Shown here: positions 17,360-25,050 of the stretch, in pieces
Numbering within the stretch: position 1 is the first letter of the stretch
How the letters are laid out: each line of letters starts with the position of its first letter
Assembly (NCBI RefSeq): GCF_014205275.1
Contig: NZ_JACHND010000001.1
Coordinates: 868,001-932,000 of the forward strand
Source: Sphaerisporangium siamense
Lineage (GTDB): Bacteria; Actinomycetota; Actinomycetes; Streptosporangiales; Streptosporangiaceae
Direction: 5' to 3'
Length of the DNA stretch: 64,000 nucleotides
Notes under the pieces: model-generated
The model's input: the letters and a program-made list of their open reading frames with translations, nothing else
The model's database searches: none
Told to the model about the DNA's origin: nothing
Program-made: the position numbers and the translations under genes

Positions 17360-17907
17360 TCCCCTGGTCGGAGGTCCTCACTCACTCCTGATCCAAGGGC
17401 TCACCAGCCAGTACGCCAGCAGCCAGGAACGCGACCTCATGGGGCGCTTCTGGCACCCACCCCGACCTGTCCTACCTCAACGCCCAGATGGACGGGTAAT
17501 ACGACCCGCCACCACCCCCGAGGAACCGACCGTGATCTTCACCCTCGACGACGCCTACCAACTCGGGGTGCCGTTAAGGAACGTGTCACCAACCACAAAC
17601 GAGAGAGAAGGCACAGCTCAGCGGCCTGCATCGAGGAGTTTCGATGAGGCCGGGAGTCGAAGCCTCTATGAAGGCATACCTTCCTGACCTGCAGCGACGC
17701 TACGGTTGGCGGCTGGTGACACGTTTCTTAACGGCACCCCGTCTTCCACCGCAACGCCAACATCGCACCCAGCCGCTGACCGGCGAAGATGAGCATGACT
17801 CGGTGGACACGCGGGCGACGCCGGACGTTCAACAATTGCCTTGCTCGCCGGGTTTCAAGATCAGTTAGTGTCCGCAGAGGCAAGATCCCTCCGAAAGGAA
17901 AAACCTT
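17360..17907. other. Non-coding stretch with gene fragments and a MITE-like element
   Basis: No complete gene. Short gene-like pieces (THPDLSYLNAQMDG then a stop at about 17490, and VIFTLDDAYQLG up to 17564) suggest a decayed gene interrupted by the inverted-repeat element at 17565-17740. The last part carries the promoter and AAAGGA site of the protease gene. Confidence 0.4.
17565..17740. mobile_element. MITE-like element, 176 bp with 27-bp terminal inverted repeats
   Basis: The left end 17565-17591 begins GGGGTGCCGTTAAG; the right end 17714-17740 is its reverse complement with one mismatch in 27. Similarity continues weakly inwards for about a dozen more bases. The 122-bp core encodes nothing recognisable. 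No clear target duplication is seen at the edges. This is the structure of a non-autonomous IS derivative; the parent IS is not in the window. Confidence 0.7.
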
Positions 17908-19719
17908 TTGCCTCTCGCATGGAAGCGCAGACTGACCCTGGCCTGCGTCGCACTCACGCTGCCCCTGACGGCGACGGCGATTCCCGCCCAGGCGGAGACG
18001 GCGGGTCTGGCACCACTCCTCGAAGCCGGCCCGACGGCCGCCGGAGGCGACCGCTACATCGTGGTCGTCAAGAAGTCGGCGGCCCTGTCCGGGGAGTTAC
18101 GCGCGTCGCTGGAGCGTGACGCGGTCGTCGAAGGCGGCCAGATCACCCGCCGCTACGCCAAGGCCATCGCCGGTTTCGCCGCCGTCCTGCCCGACGACGC
18201 CCTCGACGCGGTCCGCGCCAACCCGGCCGTGGCCTACGTCGAGCCCGACTCGGCGATCAGCGGCCAGACGGTCCAGCCCAACCCGCCGAGCTGGAGCATC
18301 GACCGCGTCGACCAGCACAACCTGCCGCTGGACAACAGCTTCACCTACACCACGACCGGTGCGGGCAGCACGGCGTTCATCGTGGACAGCGGCATCCGCA
18401 CCACGCACACCGAGTTCGGCGGGCGGGCGTCCTTCGGCGCCAACTTCGTCGAGGACGGCAGGACCGACGACTGCCACGGCCACGGCACGCACGTGGCGGG
18501 CACGGTCGGCGGCGCCACCTACGGCATGGCCAAGGCGGTCAACCTGGTGGCCGTGCGCGTGCTCAACTGCAGCAACAGCGGCCTGACCAGCGACCTGGTG
18601 GCGGCCATGGACTGGGTCGCGCTCAACCACCCGGCGCGCTCGGTGGCCAACTTCAGCCTCCAGGGCTACGGCACGGCCACCAACGACGCCGCCGAGGGTC
18701 TGATCGACTCTGGCGTCCAGACGGTGTTCATCGCCAACAACTTCAACACCGACGCCTGCACCAACGCGCCGCGCTCGCCGCGCGGAATCGTGGTCGGGGC
18801 GACGGACATCACCGACCAGAAGGCGACGTTCTCCTCCTACGGCACCTGCGTGGACGTGTTCGCGCCCGGCGTCTCCGTCACCTCCTCGGTCAACACCGAC
18901 GACAACGCCTCGGGCTCCTGGTCCGGCACGTCCATGGCCGCCCCGCACGTGACCGGCTGGGTCGCCCGCTACCTCCAGGACAACCCGACGGCGACGATGG
19001 CCGACACCAAGGCCGCGCTCATCAGCAGTTCCACCAAGAACGTGCTGACCAACATCGGCGACGGCTCGCCCAACCGGCTGCTGTACGCCGCGCCCGGCAC
19101 CGCCCCGGAGGACACGGTCCCGCCGAACACGCCGGGGACCCCGGTGGCGAGCAACCTGACCTCCCGCGCGGTCACGCTCACCTGGACCGCCTCCACCGAC
19201 AACGTCGGTGTCATCGGCTACGACCTGTTCACCGGCTCGGGCCAGCCCGTCGGCACCTACCCTAGCGCCAGCGCGGCGCTCACCGGGCTCAGCCCGAACA
19301 CCACCTACACCTACTACGTGCGGGCCCGTGACGACGCGGGCAACGTCTCGGACCCGTCCGGCACGGTCAGCCTGACCACCCCGGCCGATCCGGGCGTCGG
19401 CGCCTGCAAGGTGACCTACAGCCTGGCCTCGGAGTGGTCAAACGGCTTCAACGCCGACATCACCTACACCAACACCAGCCTGAACACGGTCACCGGCTGG
19501 ACCATCGCCTGGTCCTTCTCGGCCGGCCAGCACGTGAACAGCGGCTGGAACGCCGTCTGGAGCCAGAACGGCGCCAACGTGACGGCCAGCAACCTGATCT
19601 GGAACAAGACCGTGGCTCCCGGCGAGTCCGTCTCGGTCGGGATCAGCGGCAGTCACACCGGCACCAACCCGGCGCCGACCGCCTTCACCGTGAACGGCTC
19701 GGCCTGCACGGTGGGCTGA
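17908..19719 (+). CDS. Secreted subtilisin-like (S8) protease with FN3 and CBM2-type modules
   Basis: 603 residues, probably from a TTG start at 17908 with GAAAGGA eight bases upstream. Signal peptide 1-29, inhibitor I9 prodomain (about 48-115, YIVVVKK...), then an S8 catalytic domain with Asp160 (AFIVDSGI), His192 (HGHGTHVAGT), an oxyanion Asn near 277 (FIANNFN) and Ser342 (GTSMAAPH). A FN3 domain (about 405-492) and a C-terminal cellulose-binding CBM2-like module (CKVTYSLASEWSNGFNADI...) follow. The architecture suggests degradation of protein in plant or fungal cell-wall material. A terminator hairpin follows at 19739. Confidence 0.88.
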   Translation: MPLAWKRRLTLACVALTLPLTATAIPAQAETAGLAPLLEAGPTAAGGDRYIVVVKKSAALSGELRASLERDAVVEGGQITRRYAKAIAGFAAVLPDDALDAVRANPAVAYVEPDSAISGQTVQPNPPSWSIDRVDQHNLPLDNSFTYTTTGAGSTAFIVDSGIRTTHTEFGGRASFGANFVEDGRTDDCHGHGTHVAGTVGGATYGMAKAVNLVAVRVLNCSNSGLTSDLVAAMDWVALNHPARSVANFSLQGYGTATNDAAEGLIDSGVQTVFIANNFNTDACTNAPRSPRGIVVGATDITDQKATFSSYGTCVDVFAPGVSVTSSVNTDDNASGSWSGTSMAAPHVTGWVARYLQDNPTATMADTKAALISSSTKNVLTNIGDGSPNRLLYAAPGTAPEDTVPPNTPGTPVASNLTSRAVTLTWTASTDNVGVIGYDLFTGSGQPVGTYPSASAALTGLSPNTTYTYYVRARDDAGNVSDPSGTVSLTTPADPGVGACKVTYSLASEWSNGFNADITYTNTSLNTVTGWTIAWSFSAGQHVNSGWNAVWSQNGANVTASNLIWNKTVAPGESVSVGISGSHTGTNPAPTAFTVNGSACTVG

Positions 19720-19738
19720 CGGCACGGCAGTGAATGAG

Positions 19739-19770
19739 GGAGGCGGCGGGCCATGGTGCACGCCGCCTCC
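19739..19770 (+). terminator. 10-bp hairpin after the protease gene
   Basis: GGAGGCGGCG and CGCCGCCTCC form a perfect stem with a 12-nt loop, 20 bases after the protease stop. Confidence 0.65.
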
Positions 19771-19774
19771 TACC

Positions 19775-19874
19775 GTGTGCGGGGTCAGGGCGATGACCTG
19801 CCGGGCCGTGGTGTCCGTGGTCGGGGCAGTGACCTGCGGGGCCGTGGTGTGCGGGGTCAGGGCAGCGGCCTGCC
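19775..19874. repeat. 36-bp tandem repeat, 2.8 copies
   Basis: Units at 19775-19810, 19811-19846 and 19847-19874 share the pattern gtgtgcggggtcagggc..gacctgc.gggccgtg. No convincing gene covers them. Confidence 0.65.
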
Positions 19875-19977
19875 CAGCCTCAGCCGCACCCGGCCGCCAC
19901 GCCGCAGGCTCTCGCGCGTCCAGGATCAGGCAGGGGTAGAGGTGCGAGTAGGGGACCTCGATGGCGTGTGCGCTCAC

Positions 19978-20347
19978 ATGATCACCACTACCCGGCGCAC
20001 CGGGCCCGCGGTGCGACCACGCCGACGCGCTCGAGGTCGAGCCTCTCGGCCAGCTCGTCGCCGCGCTGTGCCCATCCTGCGGCGAGCAACTGCCAGCCGA
20101 GTGGCTCACCTGCCCGCATGCTCAAGCCGAGGTCCTGGAGTGGGACAAGGGAGAGAACCTGGGGCCGGGACAAGAACTCCTCGTGACGATGTACCCGGGC
20201 CACAAGCTCTGCCGAGCGTGCGGGGTCACGTGGTGGGGAGCCGGTCGAAGTCATGTGGATGGGCTGGCTGTGACGGGGCCCGTCGCCGGCGGCATCCCGC
20301 TGGGTTGGCTGCGTACCGGGCCTCGCGGGCTCTCTGCGGCCGGCTGA
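19978..20347 (+). pseudogene. Frameshifted zinc-ribbon protein
   Basis: The frame ending at TGA 20345-20347 has a clear gene-like segment (RCDHADALEVEPL..., CPSCGEQLPAEWLTC, GHKLCRACGVTWWG) with two CxxC pairs. There is no start codon after the in-phase stop at 19979. An ATG at 19978 lies in another frame, and a shift near 20010 would join the two. I infer an inactivated copy of a small zinc-binding accessory protein of the type found on actinobacterial integrative elements. Confidence 0.4.
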
Positions 20348-20463
20348 TGGGAACGGTGAAGTCCGCCGCACCTGGCAGGTGGGCGAACGCACAGCACCAG
20401 AAGGCGGCCTACAACGGCCTGACGGCCGCCCGCTATCGCAGGGAAACCCGTCGCAAGCTCTAG
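20347..20463 (+). CDS. Small basic protein, 38 residues
   Basis: MGTVKSAAPGRWANAQHQKA... ending TRRKL. Its ATG overlaps the stop of the zinc-ribbon pseudogene (TGATG), a coupling typical of real operons. Strongly basic; no family recognised. Confidence 0.35.
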   Translation: MGTVKSAAPGRWANAQHQKAAYNGLTAARYRRETRRKL

Positions 20464-20583
20464 CCACAGTCGCCGTAGCCGTAGCCGTAGCCGAGAAGGC
20501 TGTGCGGGACGGGAAATACGCTGCACGTACGGCGGAAGTGCCCCTGCCCCAGCGCGGGCGCGCCTATCTCGTGAGGAGGAGAG

Positions 20584-20967
20584 ATGGATGATCTGGTGGC
20601 GTTTCTCCGTGCCCGCCTTGACGAGGACGAGCAGATGGCGCGCGCGGCCGGTGGGGCGTGGCAATACGTCGCCCTCCCCGATGTCATCAGCCCTGCCGGG
20701 CATTCGCTTCAGCTTGACGACGACCGGGCGCTCGTGGACGTCGGATTCATGGAGGACGACGCCCTACGTCCGGCCGAAGCTCAGCACATCGCCCACCACG
20801 ACCCAGCCCGGGTGCTCCGCGAAGTCGAGGCCAAGCGGCGACTGATCGAGGCACACGTCGACCACTACGGGCTCGTCTTTGACCACTTCTGGCCCGTGCC
20901 AGTTCTGAGCCTGCTCGCTCTGCCGTATGCCGACCACGCCGACTACCGCGAGGAATGGCGGCCATGA
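20584..20967 (+). CDS. DUF6221-like hypothetical protein
   Basis: 127 residues, MDDLVAFLRARLDEDEQMARAAGG..., the pattern of DUF6221 proteins that are frequent on actinobacterial mobile elements and phages. The middle (HHDPARVLREVEAKRRLIEAHVDHY) is a charged helix. A strong AGGAGGAG site lies just before the ATG. Function unknown; the family supports a mobile origin for this island. Confidence 0.65.
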   Translation: MDDLVAFLRARLDEDEQMARAAGGAWQYVALPDVISPAGHSLQLDDDRALVDVGFMEDDALRPAEAQHIAHHDPARVLREVEAKRRLIEAHVDHYGLVFDHFWPVPVLSLLALPYADHADYREEWRP

Positions 20968-21035
20968 CGGAACCCAGCAATCGCGTCGTCTGGACGCGGC
21001 TACCCAACACCAAAACGTGATGGAACAGGTCTACT

Positions 21036-22040
21036 GTGGGCCACTTCGCACCACGGCACCACAGGACCACCCTGTACGACGATGCAGCCTGATACCTCAG
21101 AAACCGCATCGAGCAAGCAAAACGCGACGGCACGATCCCACCCGACACCATCGCCACCTACAACGCGGCGATCGACGGCCACTGGCGCGACGCAGGCCTC
21201 GCCGAGTGCGCCCGCGGCAACCAGTGCACCGACCCCCGCATTCTGCCCGCCGCCGACGGCACCATGCGCCGGGCGCCCGCGCTCACCCCACGAGCCTTCT
21301 TCAGCGGTGACGAAGCCATCATCGCTCAGGTCCTGGCGCTACTCCCCGCGCGCTGGCACGACGTCTACGGCGAGCTCGGTACCAAGGGCCAGGCCGACGG
21401 TCCCAAGGTCGCCAGCTCCAAGACGGCGCCCCTGCCCGTCTCGGAGCACGCCGACGAGTTGCTCGGCGACATCGTCGCCATCCTCACCTCCTGGGAGGAG
21501 CGCGTCGCCGCCGTGGCGCGGCTGCACATCGACACCGACGCCTGGCGCCGGCGCCGGGCGCACGTCGCCGCCGCCACTCTCACCAGGCACCTCGCTGTGC
21601 TCCTGGCGCTGCCGGCCGAGCCGACGATGCGGGCCGTGTCGCTCACCACCGCGGCGACCCTCCCGCGCGGCGCCCGCGGCCTTGTGCACGAGGCGGCCGG
21701 GTACGCAGAGGTCTTCCTCGACCTGTCCGGCGCCGACGCCGGCCTCGAGGTTCTGTCGCTGCTCCGCCGCTGCCGCCGCCTGCTCGGCGAGACCCCGCCC
21801 ACCGCGCGCCGTCTCGACGGCGTCGCCTGCGGCGGATGCGACTTCGCCGAGCTGCGCGAGCTTCTGGACGATGACGGCGCGTTCGTCGGCGCCCGCTGCT
21901 ACGAGTGCGGCACCGAGTACACCACCACGACGTACGCCGAGCTCGTCGACGAGCGCAAGCGCGCCGCTATCCAGGCCGGATACCGCCGCCGGACCGTCCC
22001 GCGCGCCGCCGATGGCGACCAGGTCGCCCGTCGGGTCTGA
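21036..22040 (+). pseudogene. Accessory gene interrupted by an in-frame TGA
   Basis: From GTG 21036 the frame reads VGHFAPRHHRTTLYDDAA, then TGA at 21090-21092, then continues gene-like as YLRNRIEQAKRDGTIPPDTIA through to 22040. The TGA probably replaces a Trp codon. Downstream, the first ATG is at 21264, which would give a 258-residue product with a CxxC...CxxC region (CGGCDF, CYECGTEY). The family is not recognised; the style is that of phage or ICE accessory proteins. Whether the truncated form is expressed is unknown. Confidence 0.55.
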
Positions 22041-22063
22041 CCCGCAAGTTCGCCGCCACCGAC

Positions 22064-22189
22064 ATGAACCATCACACCGGCCAGCTGACGGTCACCAAAG
22101 GCACCGACCCGATCGTCGAACTCGCGATGATCGACGCCGACGGGCCGACTGGAATCTTCATCGATCGCCTCGGACCCATCGGCTGGTGA
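22064..22189 (+). CDS. Possible small protein, 41 residues
   Basis: MNHHTGQLTVTKGTDPIVEL... ending DRLGPIGW. The composition looks coding, and the frame is open upstream into the 3' end of the preceding gene, but no ribosome binding site is visible. It may be the tail of a longer damaged gene. Confidence 0.3.
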   Translation: MNHHTGQLTVTKGTDPIVELAMIDADGPTGIFIDRLGPIGW

Positions 22190-22275
22190 TGTCACCTCAC
22201 CTTTTCGGCGGCTGCGTCGTCGGACCAGTAGCACCGAGTCACAAGACCTGATGCCATGACCACCATGGAGGACTC

Positions 22276-22629
22276 ATGTTCGCCGCCTACGCGACGATCA
22301 CCATCTTCGCCTCGCTGCTGTTCGGCAGCGCGGCAGTCATCTACCTGATCGGACACGAATTCCCGAAGGCCCAACTGGACATGAAGAGCCTGCCGCGCTC
22401 ATGGGGACCCGTCCTGGGCGCGATGCTGGCGCTGGGCGCGTTGGGATTGCTGGGCGGATTCGCCATCCCTCTGCTGGGGACTCTGGCCGCCTACAGCCTC
22501 GTGCTGTACTTCACCGGCGCGCTCCTCGCGCACCTGCGAGTAGGGTCACGCAAGCTTGGAAACTGGGCCTTCTTCTTCGCCACCGCGGTGGCCGCACTGG
22601 GCGCGAGCCTGCTCTACCACTGGTGGTGA
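22276..22629 (+). CDS. DoxX-like small integral membrane protein
   Basis: 117 residues with four hydrophobic helices (FAAYATITIFASLLFGSAAVIYLIG; VLGAMLALGALGLLGGFAI; LGTLAAYSLVLYFTGALLAHL; FFFATAVAALGASLLYHWW). The spacing and the HLRVGSRKLGNW motif after TM3 fit DoxX-family proteins. GGAGGACTC precedes the ATG. It is the best-preserved gene of the island. Confidence 0.65.
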   Translation: MFAAYATITIFASLLFGSAAVIYLIGHEFPKAQLDMKSLPRSWGPVLGAMLALGALGLLGGFAIPLLGTLAAYSLVLYFTGALLAHLRVGSRKLGNWAFFFATAVAALGASLLYHWW

Positions 22630-22746
22630 TCCCTGGCGAGGGGGAGTGAGATTCTCCCGCCACCACCGGGCTCCCGGCGGGTGGCCCCCACCGCACGTAG
22701 GAGGCACACCTCATGCCGAAGCAGGTAGCGCCCAAGCTGCTGTTCT

Positions 22747-23031
22747 GGGCACTCGCTCGTACATTGTCCGCAGCCGCGAGAACCCCGCCTCGTACAACTC
22801 CTGCTCGCACGGCGCGGGCCGGCGCATGGCCCGCGGGCAGGCCGCCGGGACCTGTCGGCCGAGTCGCTCACCGCGGCCATGGAGGGGCGGACCTGGAACG
22901 CCGACCGCGCCGGCGCCCTGGTCGACGAGCACCCCGAGGCATACAAGGACATCGACGAGGTCACGGCCGACCAGCGCGACCTCGTGGCAGTGCAGCACAC
23001 GCTGCGCCAGGTGTTCAACTACAAGGGCTGA
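22747..23031 (+). pseudogene. rtcB: 3' remnant of rtcB (RNA ligase), frameshifted
   Basis: One frame reads GTRSYIVRSRENPASYNSCSHGAGRRMARGQA, in pieces no longer than GTRSYIVRSRENPASYNS, up to about 22837. A second frame continues DLSAESLTAAMEGRTWNADR, then DIDEVTADQRDLVAVQHTLR and QVFNYKG to TGA 23029-23031. This is the C-terminus of RtcB, including SCSHGAGR and the terminal FNYKG. A one-base slip separates the halves, and everything upstream of GTRSY is missing. Clearly a pseudogene. Confidence 0.75.
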
Positions 23032-23207
23032 TGTCGCCGCCGTACCGTCCCGCGTGCTACCGACGACGCCCCGGACTCCCATGGCGCCTGATCCCGTTGC
23101 CTGCCGTATCGTGGGGGGCGTTCATCAACGGCGTACGCGCGGGGAGCGCGTGACGTGAACTAGGGATCTTGCACCCTGTCGCCTGTCAACCGTCCCTGTC
23201 ACAAGAA

Positions 23208-23236
23208 GACCCCCCGGAATACGGTTCCGGGGGGTC
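23208..23236 (-). terminator. 12-bp hairpin downstream of the tRNA-Thr 3' end
   Basis: GACCCCCCGGAA and TTCCGGGGGGTC form a perfect stem with a 5-nt loop. Read on the - strand it follows the tRNA 3' half by about 20 bases, so it is probably the original tRNA terminator. Confidence 0.7.
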
Positions 23237-23255
23237 CTCGCTCTTCAGAGCGCTG

Positions 23256-23298
23256 AGCCGCCTAAGGGAATCGAACCCTTGACCTACGCATTACGAGT
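23256..23298 (-). other. attachment site: displaced 3' half of tRNA-Thr(CGT)
   Basis: The - strand reads ACTCGTAATGCGTAGGTC, then AAGGGTTCGATTCCCTT and AGGCGGC: anticodon loop with CGT, 3' anticodon stem, variable loop, T arm and acceptor 3' strand. The bases upstream (CGGAA) do not pair with the TGCGT stem strand, and no D arm or 5' acceptor strand is present, so it is not a full tRNA. This is the scar left when an element integrates into a tRNA 3' end and supplies a new one at its other boundary. Confidence 0.8.
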
Positions 23299-23393
23299 TC
23301 CGAGTAGGCCCGTTTCTCGATGTCTCCCGGAGTCTCGCTATCGCCTCTGACCAGTGCTTTCTCTCCTCGAAAGACACCCAGAGATGCCGAGAG

Positions 23394-23414
23394 ACTGAGA
23401 CGAAAACTGAGACG
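23394..23414 (+). repeat. Two direct ACTGAGACG repeats next to the att site
   Basis: ACTGAGACG occurs at 23394-23402 and 23406-23414, 12 bp apart, about 100 bp inside the att remnant. The position and spacing suggest arm-type integrase or excisionase sites. Confidence 0.35.
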
Positions 23415-23513
23415 GAACCCCGGGGCCCTACTACTCGACCTCGATCACAGAGAGTGAACCACGTCGGCCGCACTCCCCCGGCCGCACAGATTCCGCCGTT
23501 CCCCCTCACTGGA

Positions 23514-23756
23514 TCACTTCTTCCGCTTCGGCCCACGCGCGGCCGGCTCGACTCCTCGTTCGCGCACAACCCGGCGGACGTAGGCGGCGGAGAATCCGCA
23601 GTTCTGGGCGATCTCCTCGGGGCTGTAGCCGGCCATGGCTGCGGCGGCCCAGACGTCGAACATGGACTCTCGCGCGGCCTCGATCTGGGCCTCGCTCTCA
23701 GCCTTCTTCGCCTCATATTGGCGACTGGCTCGCGCGACGGACTGAAGATCACTCAT
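23514..23756 (-). CDS. Small HTH DNA-binding protein, probable repressor of the transfer operon
   Basis: 80 residues. An N-terminal charged helix (SRQYEAKKAESEAQIEAARE) is followed by an HTH-like segment (AGYSPEEIAQNCGFSAAYVRRVVRERG) and a basic tail (ARGPKRKK). It is divergent from the + strand operon that begins at 23898. Two near-identical palindromes lie between the two genes, the nearer one 13 bases from its start. By position it is the likely autorepressor controlling the module, as KorA/TraR-type proteins do on conjugative plasmids. Confidence 0.6.
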   Translation of the reverse strand: MSDLQSVARASRQYEAKKAESEAQIEAARESMFDVWAAAAMAGYSPEEIAQNCGFSAAYVRRVVRERGVEPAARGPKRKK

Positions 23757-23768
23757 GCCGAAAGCATA

Positions 23769-23822
23769 TCGCAACTGCTGTTGCGAATCACTCCCCCAGA
23801 TAGTTACGCTACTGCTGTAGCG
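23769..23822. promoter_or_regulatory. Twin palindromic operators between divergent genes
   Basis: TCGCAACTGCTGTTGCGA (23769-23786) and CGCTACTGCTGTAGCG (23807-23822) are perfect inverted repeats with the same TGCT centre, both followed by AATCA. Consensus CGCWAC-TGCT-GTWGCG. The centres are 37 bp apart. They lie in the only divergent intergenic region of this part and fit a dimeric HTH repressor. Confidence 0.75.
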
Positions 23823-23897
23823 AATCAGCAAGACGGCCCCCGCCTGACGATTCCGCCGCCGGACGAGGGCCTTGCACAGGAAGTGAGCTCCTGCACC

Positions 23898-24719
23898 ATG
23901 ACCACCGTACCGACCCCCGCCGAAGAGGCCACCACGCCGACCCCCCTCGACCTCAGCGCGCTCAAGCAGAGCCTCACCGCCGGGCAGCGCAACGGCCGCT
24001 CCTGCTACCGCTGCGGCTCCACCGAGCGCCCCCTCGTACCCGCCGGAAAGCTCCTCGACGTGGACGTGGTGGAGTGCGACGTCCACCGCTGGGAGCGCGA
24101 CAACCAGGCCAGCCCGCCCCTGTGGCTGACCGGGCCCTGCCCGGCGTGGTGCGAGGAGAAGCACCGCGGCAGCGACCACCCCGACGACCGCAAGCACCAC
24201 GGCGGCACGCTGTCCGTGCCGCTCCTCACCATCGCCTTCGAGAACTTCGGGACGCGGGACGAGCCGCGTCTCGCGCCGGTCGAGCTCCTGGCCGACCTCA
24301 TGCAGCACCACCGTGAGGCCGAGCCGCGGGTCGTGCTCGGCGACACCAGCGACACGTTCTCGCGGTACCTGTCCCTCGGCGAGGCGCAGCGGTTCGCCTT
24401 CGACCTCGTGGAGCTGGTGGCCGCCGGCCGCACCGGCACCGACGTGCAGACGCTTCCGGCGCCCGGGGGGGCCGCCGGATGTCAGCCGTGGTGCGCCAAG
24501 GAGCACGACCCCGGGTGCCCGGAGCTGTGCCTGGCCGAGAACGAGCCCGTGCCGGTCAGCGGGTCGCCCGCCGACGCGTTCGTGGGGCTGTCCCACCACC
24601 CCGACGACGGGACGGTCATCGACGTCGACAGCGCGCTGCACCTGACCGTGGACGAGGCCGAGGTGCTCGTCCTGGCGCTGCTGCGGCAGATCCGCCGGGC
24701 CCACCTGAAGGCCGCCTAG
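23898..24719 (+). CDS. DUF6907-like zinc-motif protein
   Basis: 273 residues. CYRCGSTERPLVPAG comes first, then two copies of a C-P/Q-x-W-C-x3-H motif: CPAWCEEKHRGSDHPDDRKH and CQPWCAKEHDPGCPELC. The C-terminus has a hydrophobic helix (EAEVLVLALLRQIRRAHL). This is the DUF6907 pattern, common on actinobacterial integrative elements; function unknown. It is the first gene of the + operon facing the twin operators. A GTG at 23883 is in frame but abuts AGGAA. Confidence 0.6.
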   Translation: MTTVPTPAEEATTPTPLDLSALKQSLTAGQRNGRSCYRCGSTERPLVPAGKLLDVDVVECDVHRWERDNQASPPLWLTGPCPAWCEEKHRGSDHPDDRKHHGGTLSVPLLTIAFENFGTRDEPRLAPVELLADLMQHHREAEPRVVLGDTSDTFSRYLSLGEAQRFAFDLVELVAAGRTGTDVQTLPAPGGAAGCQPWCAKEHDPGCPELCLAENEPVPVSGSPADAFVGLSHHPDDGTVIDVDSALHLTVDEAEVLVLALLRQIRRAHLKAA

Positions 24720-24725
24720 CAAGAC

Positions 24726-24761
24726 GGCCCCGGGCCGGTGCTCGAACACCTGCCCGGGGCC
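24726..24761 (+). terminator. Long hairpin after the DUF6907-like gene
   Basis: GGCCCCGGGC and GCCCGGGGCC enclose a second pairing GGTG/CACC. It follows the stop by six bases. It may attenuate rather than end transcription, since the operon continues. Confidence 0.6.
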
Positions 24762-24796
24762 TGAACCCAATCCCTGCACGAACAGGAAGAGGATCT

Positions 24797-24913
24797 ATGG
24801 GCAACATATCGCCCCCGCAGTGCGCCGTCCCCTGCCGCGCCGCCGTCCACGACCGGCCCGGCGCCGCCCGCGCGCCCCGCCTCGCCCTCCGGCTGACCGG
24901 GGGTGGCCGGTGA
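24797..24913 (+). CDS. Small protein, 38 residues
   Basis: MGNISPPQCAVPCRAAVHDR... with a CxxxxC pair. AGGAAGAGGA precedes the ATG, and its TGA overlaps the next start (GTGA), so it is likely translated. No family recognised. Confidence 0.45.
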   Translation: MGNISPPQCAVPCRAAVHDRPGAARAPRLALRLTGGGR

Positions 24914-25050
24914 AGCGCGCCGAGCAGTGGCCCAGCGCCCTCGACGACCAGCCCGGGACGCCGCTGCGGTCGTGCGCCTGCGGCGCCTTGCAGGTGAGCC
25001 CTGGGCACGTCTGCCCGCGCACCGCCCCGGAAGCGAAGGACAAGCGATGA
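24910..25050 (+). CDS. Small cysteine-containing protein, 46 residues
   Basis: VKRAEQWPSALDDQPGTPLR, then SCACGALQVSPGHVC. The C-x-C and later C resemble a small zinc-knuckle. GTGA overlap at the start and ATGA overlap at the end place it within a translationally coupled operon. Confidence 0.5.
   Translation: MKRAEQWPSALDDQPGTPLRSCACGALQVSPGHVCPRTAPEAKDKR

Noticed and set aside
23256-23340. Complete tRNA-Thr gene
   Set aside because: The 5' acceptor strand, D arm and 5' anticodon stem are missing; only the 3' half is present.
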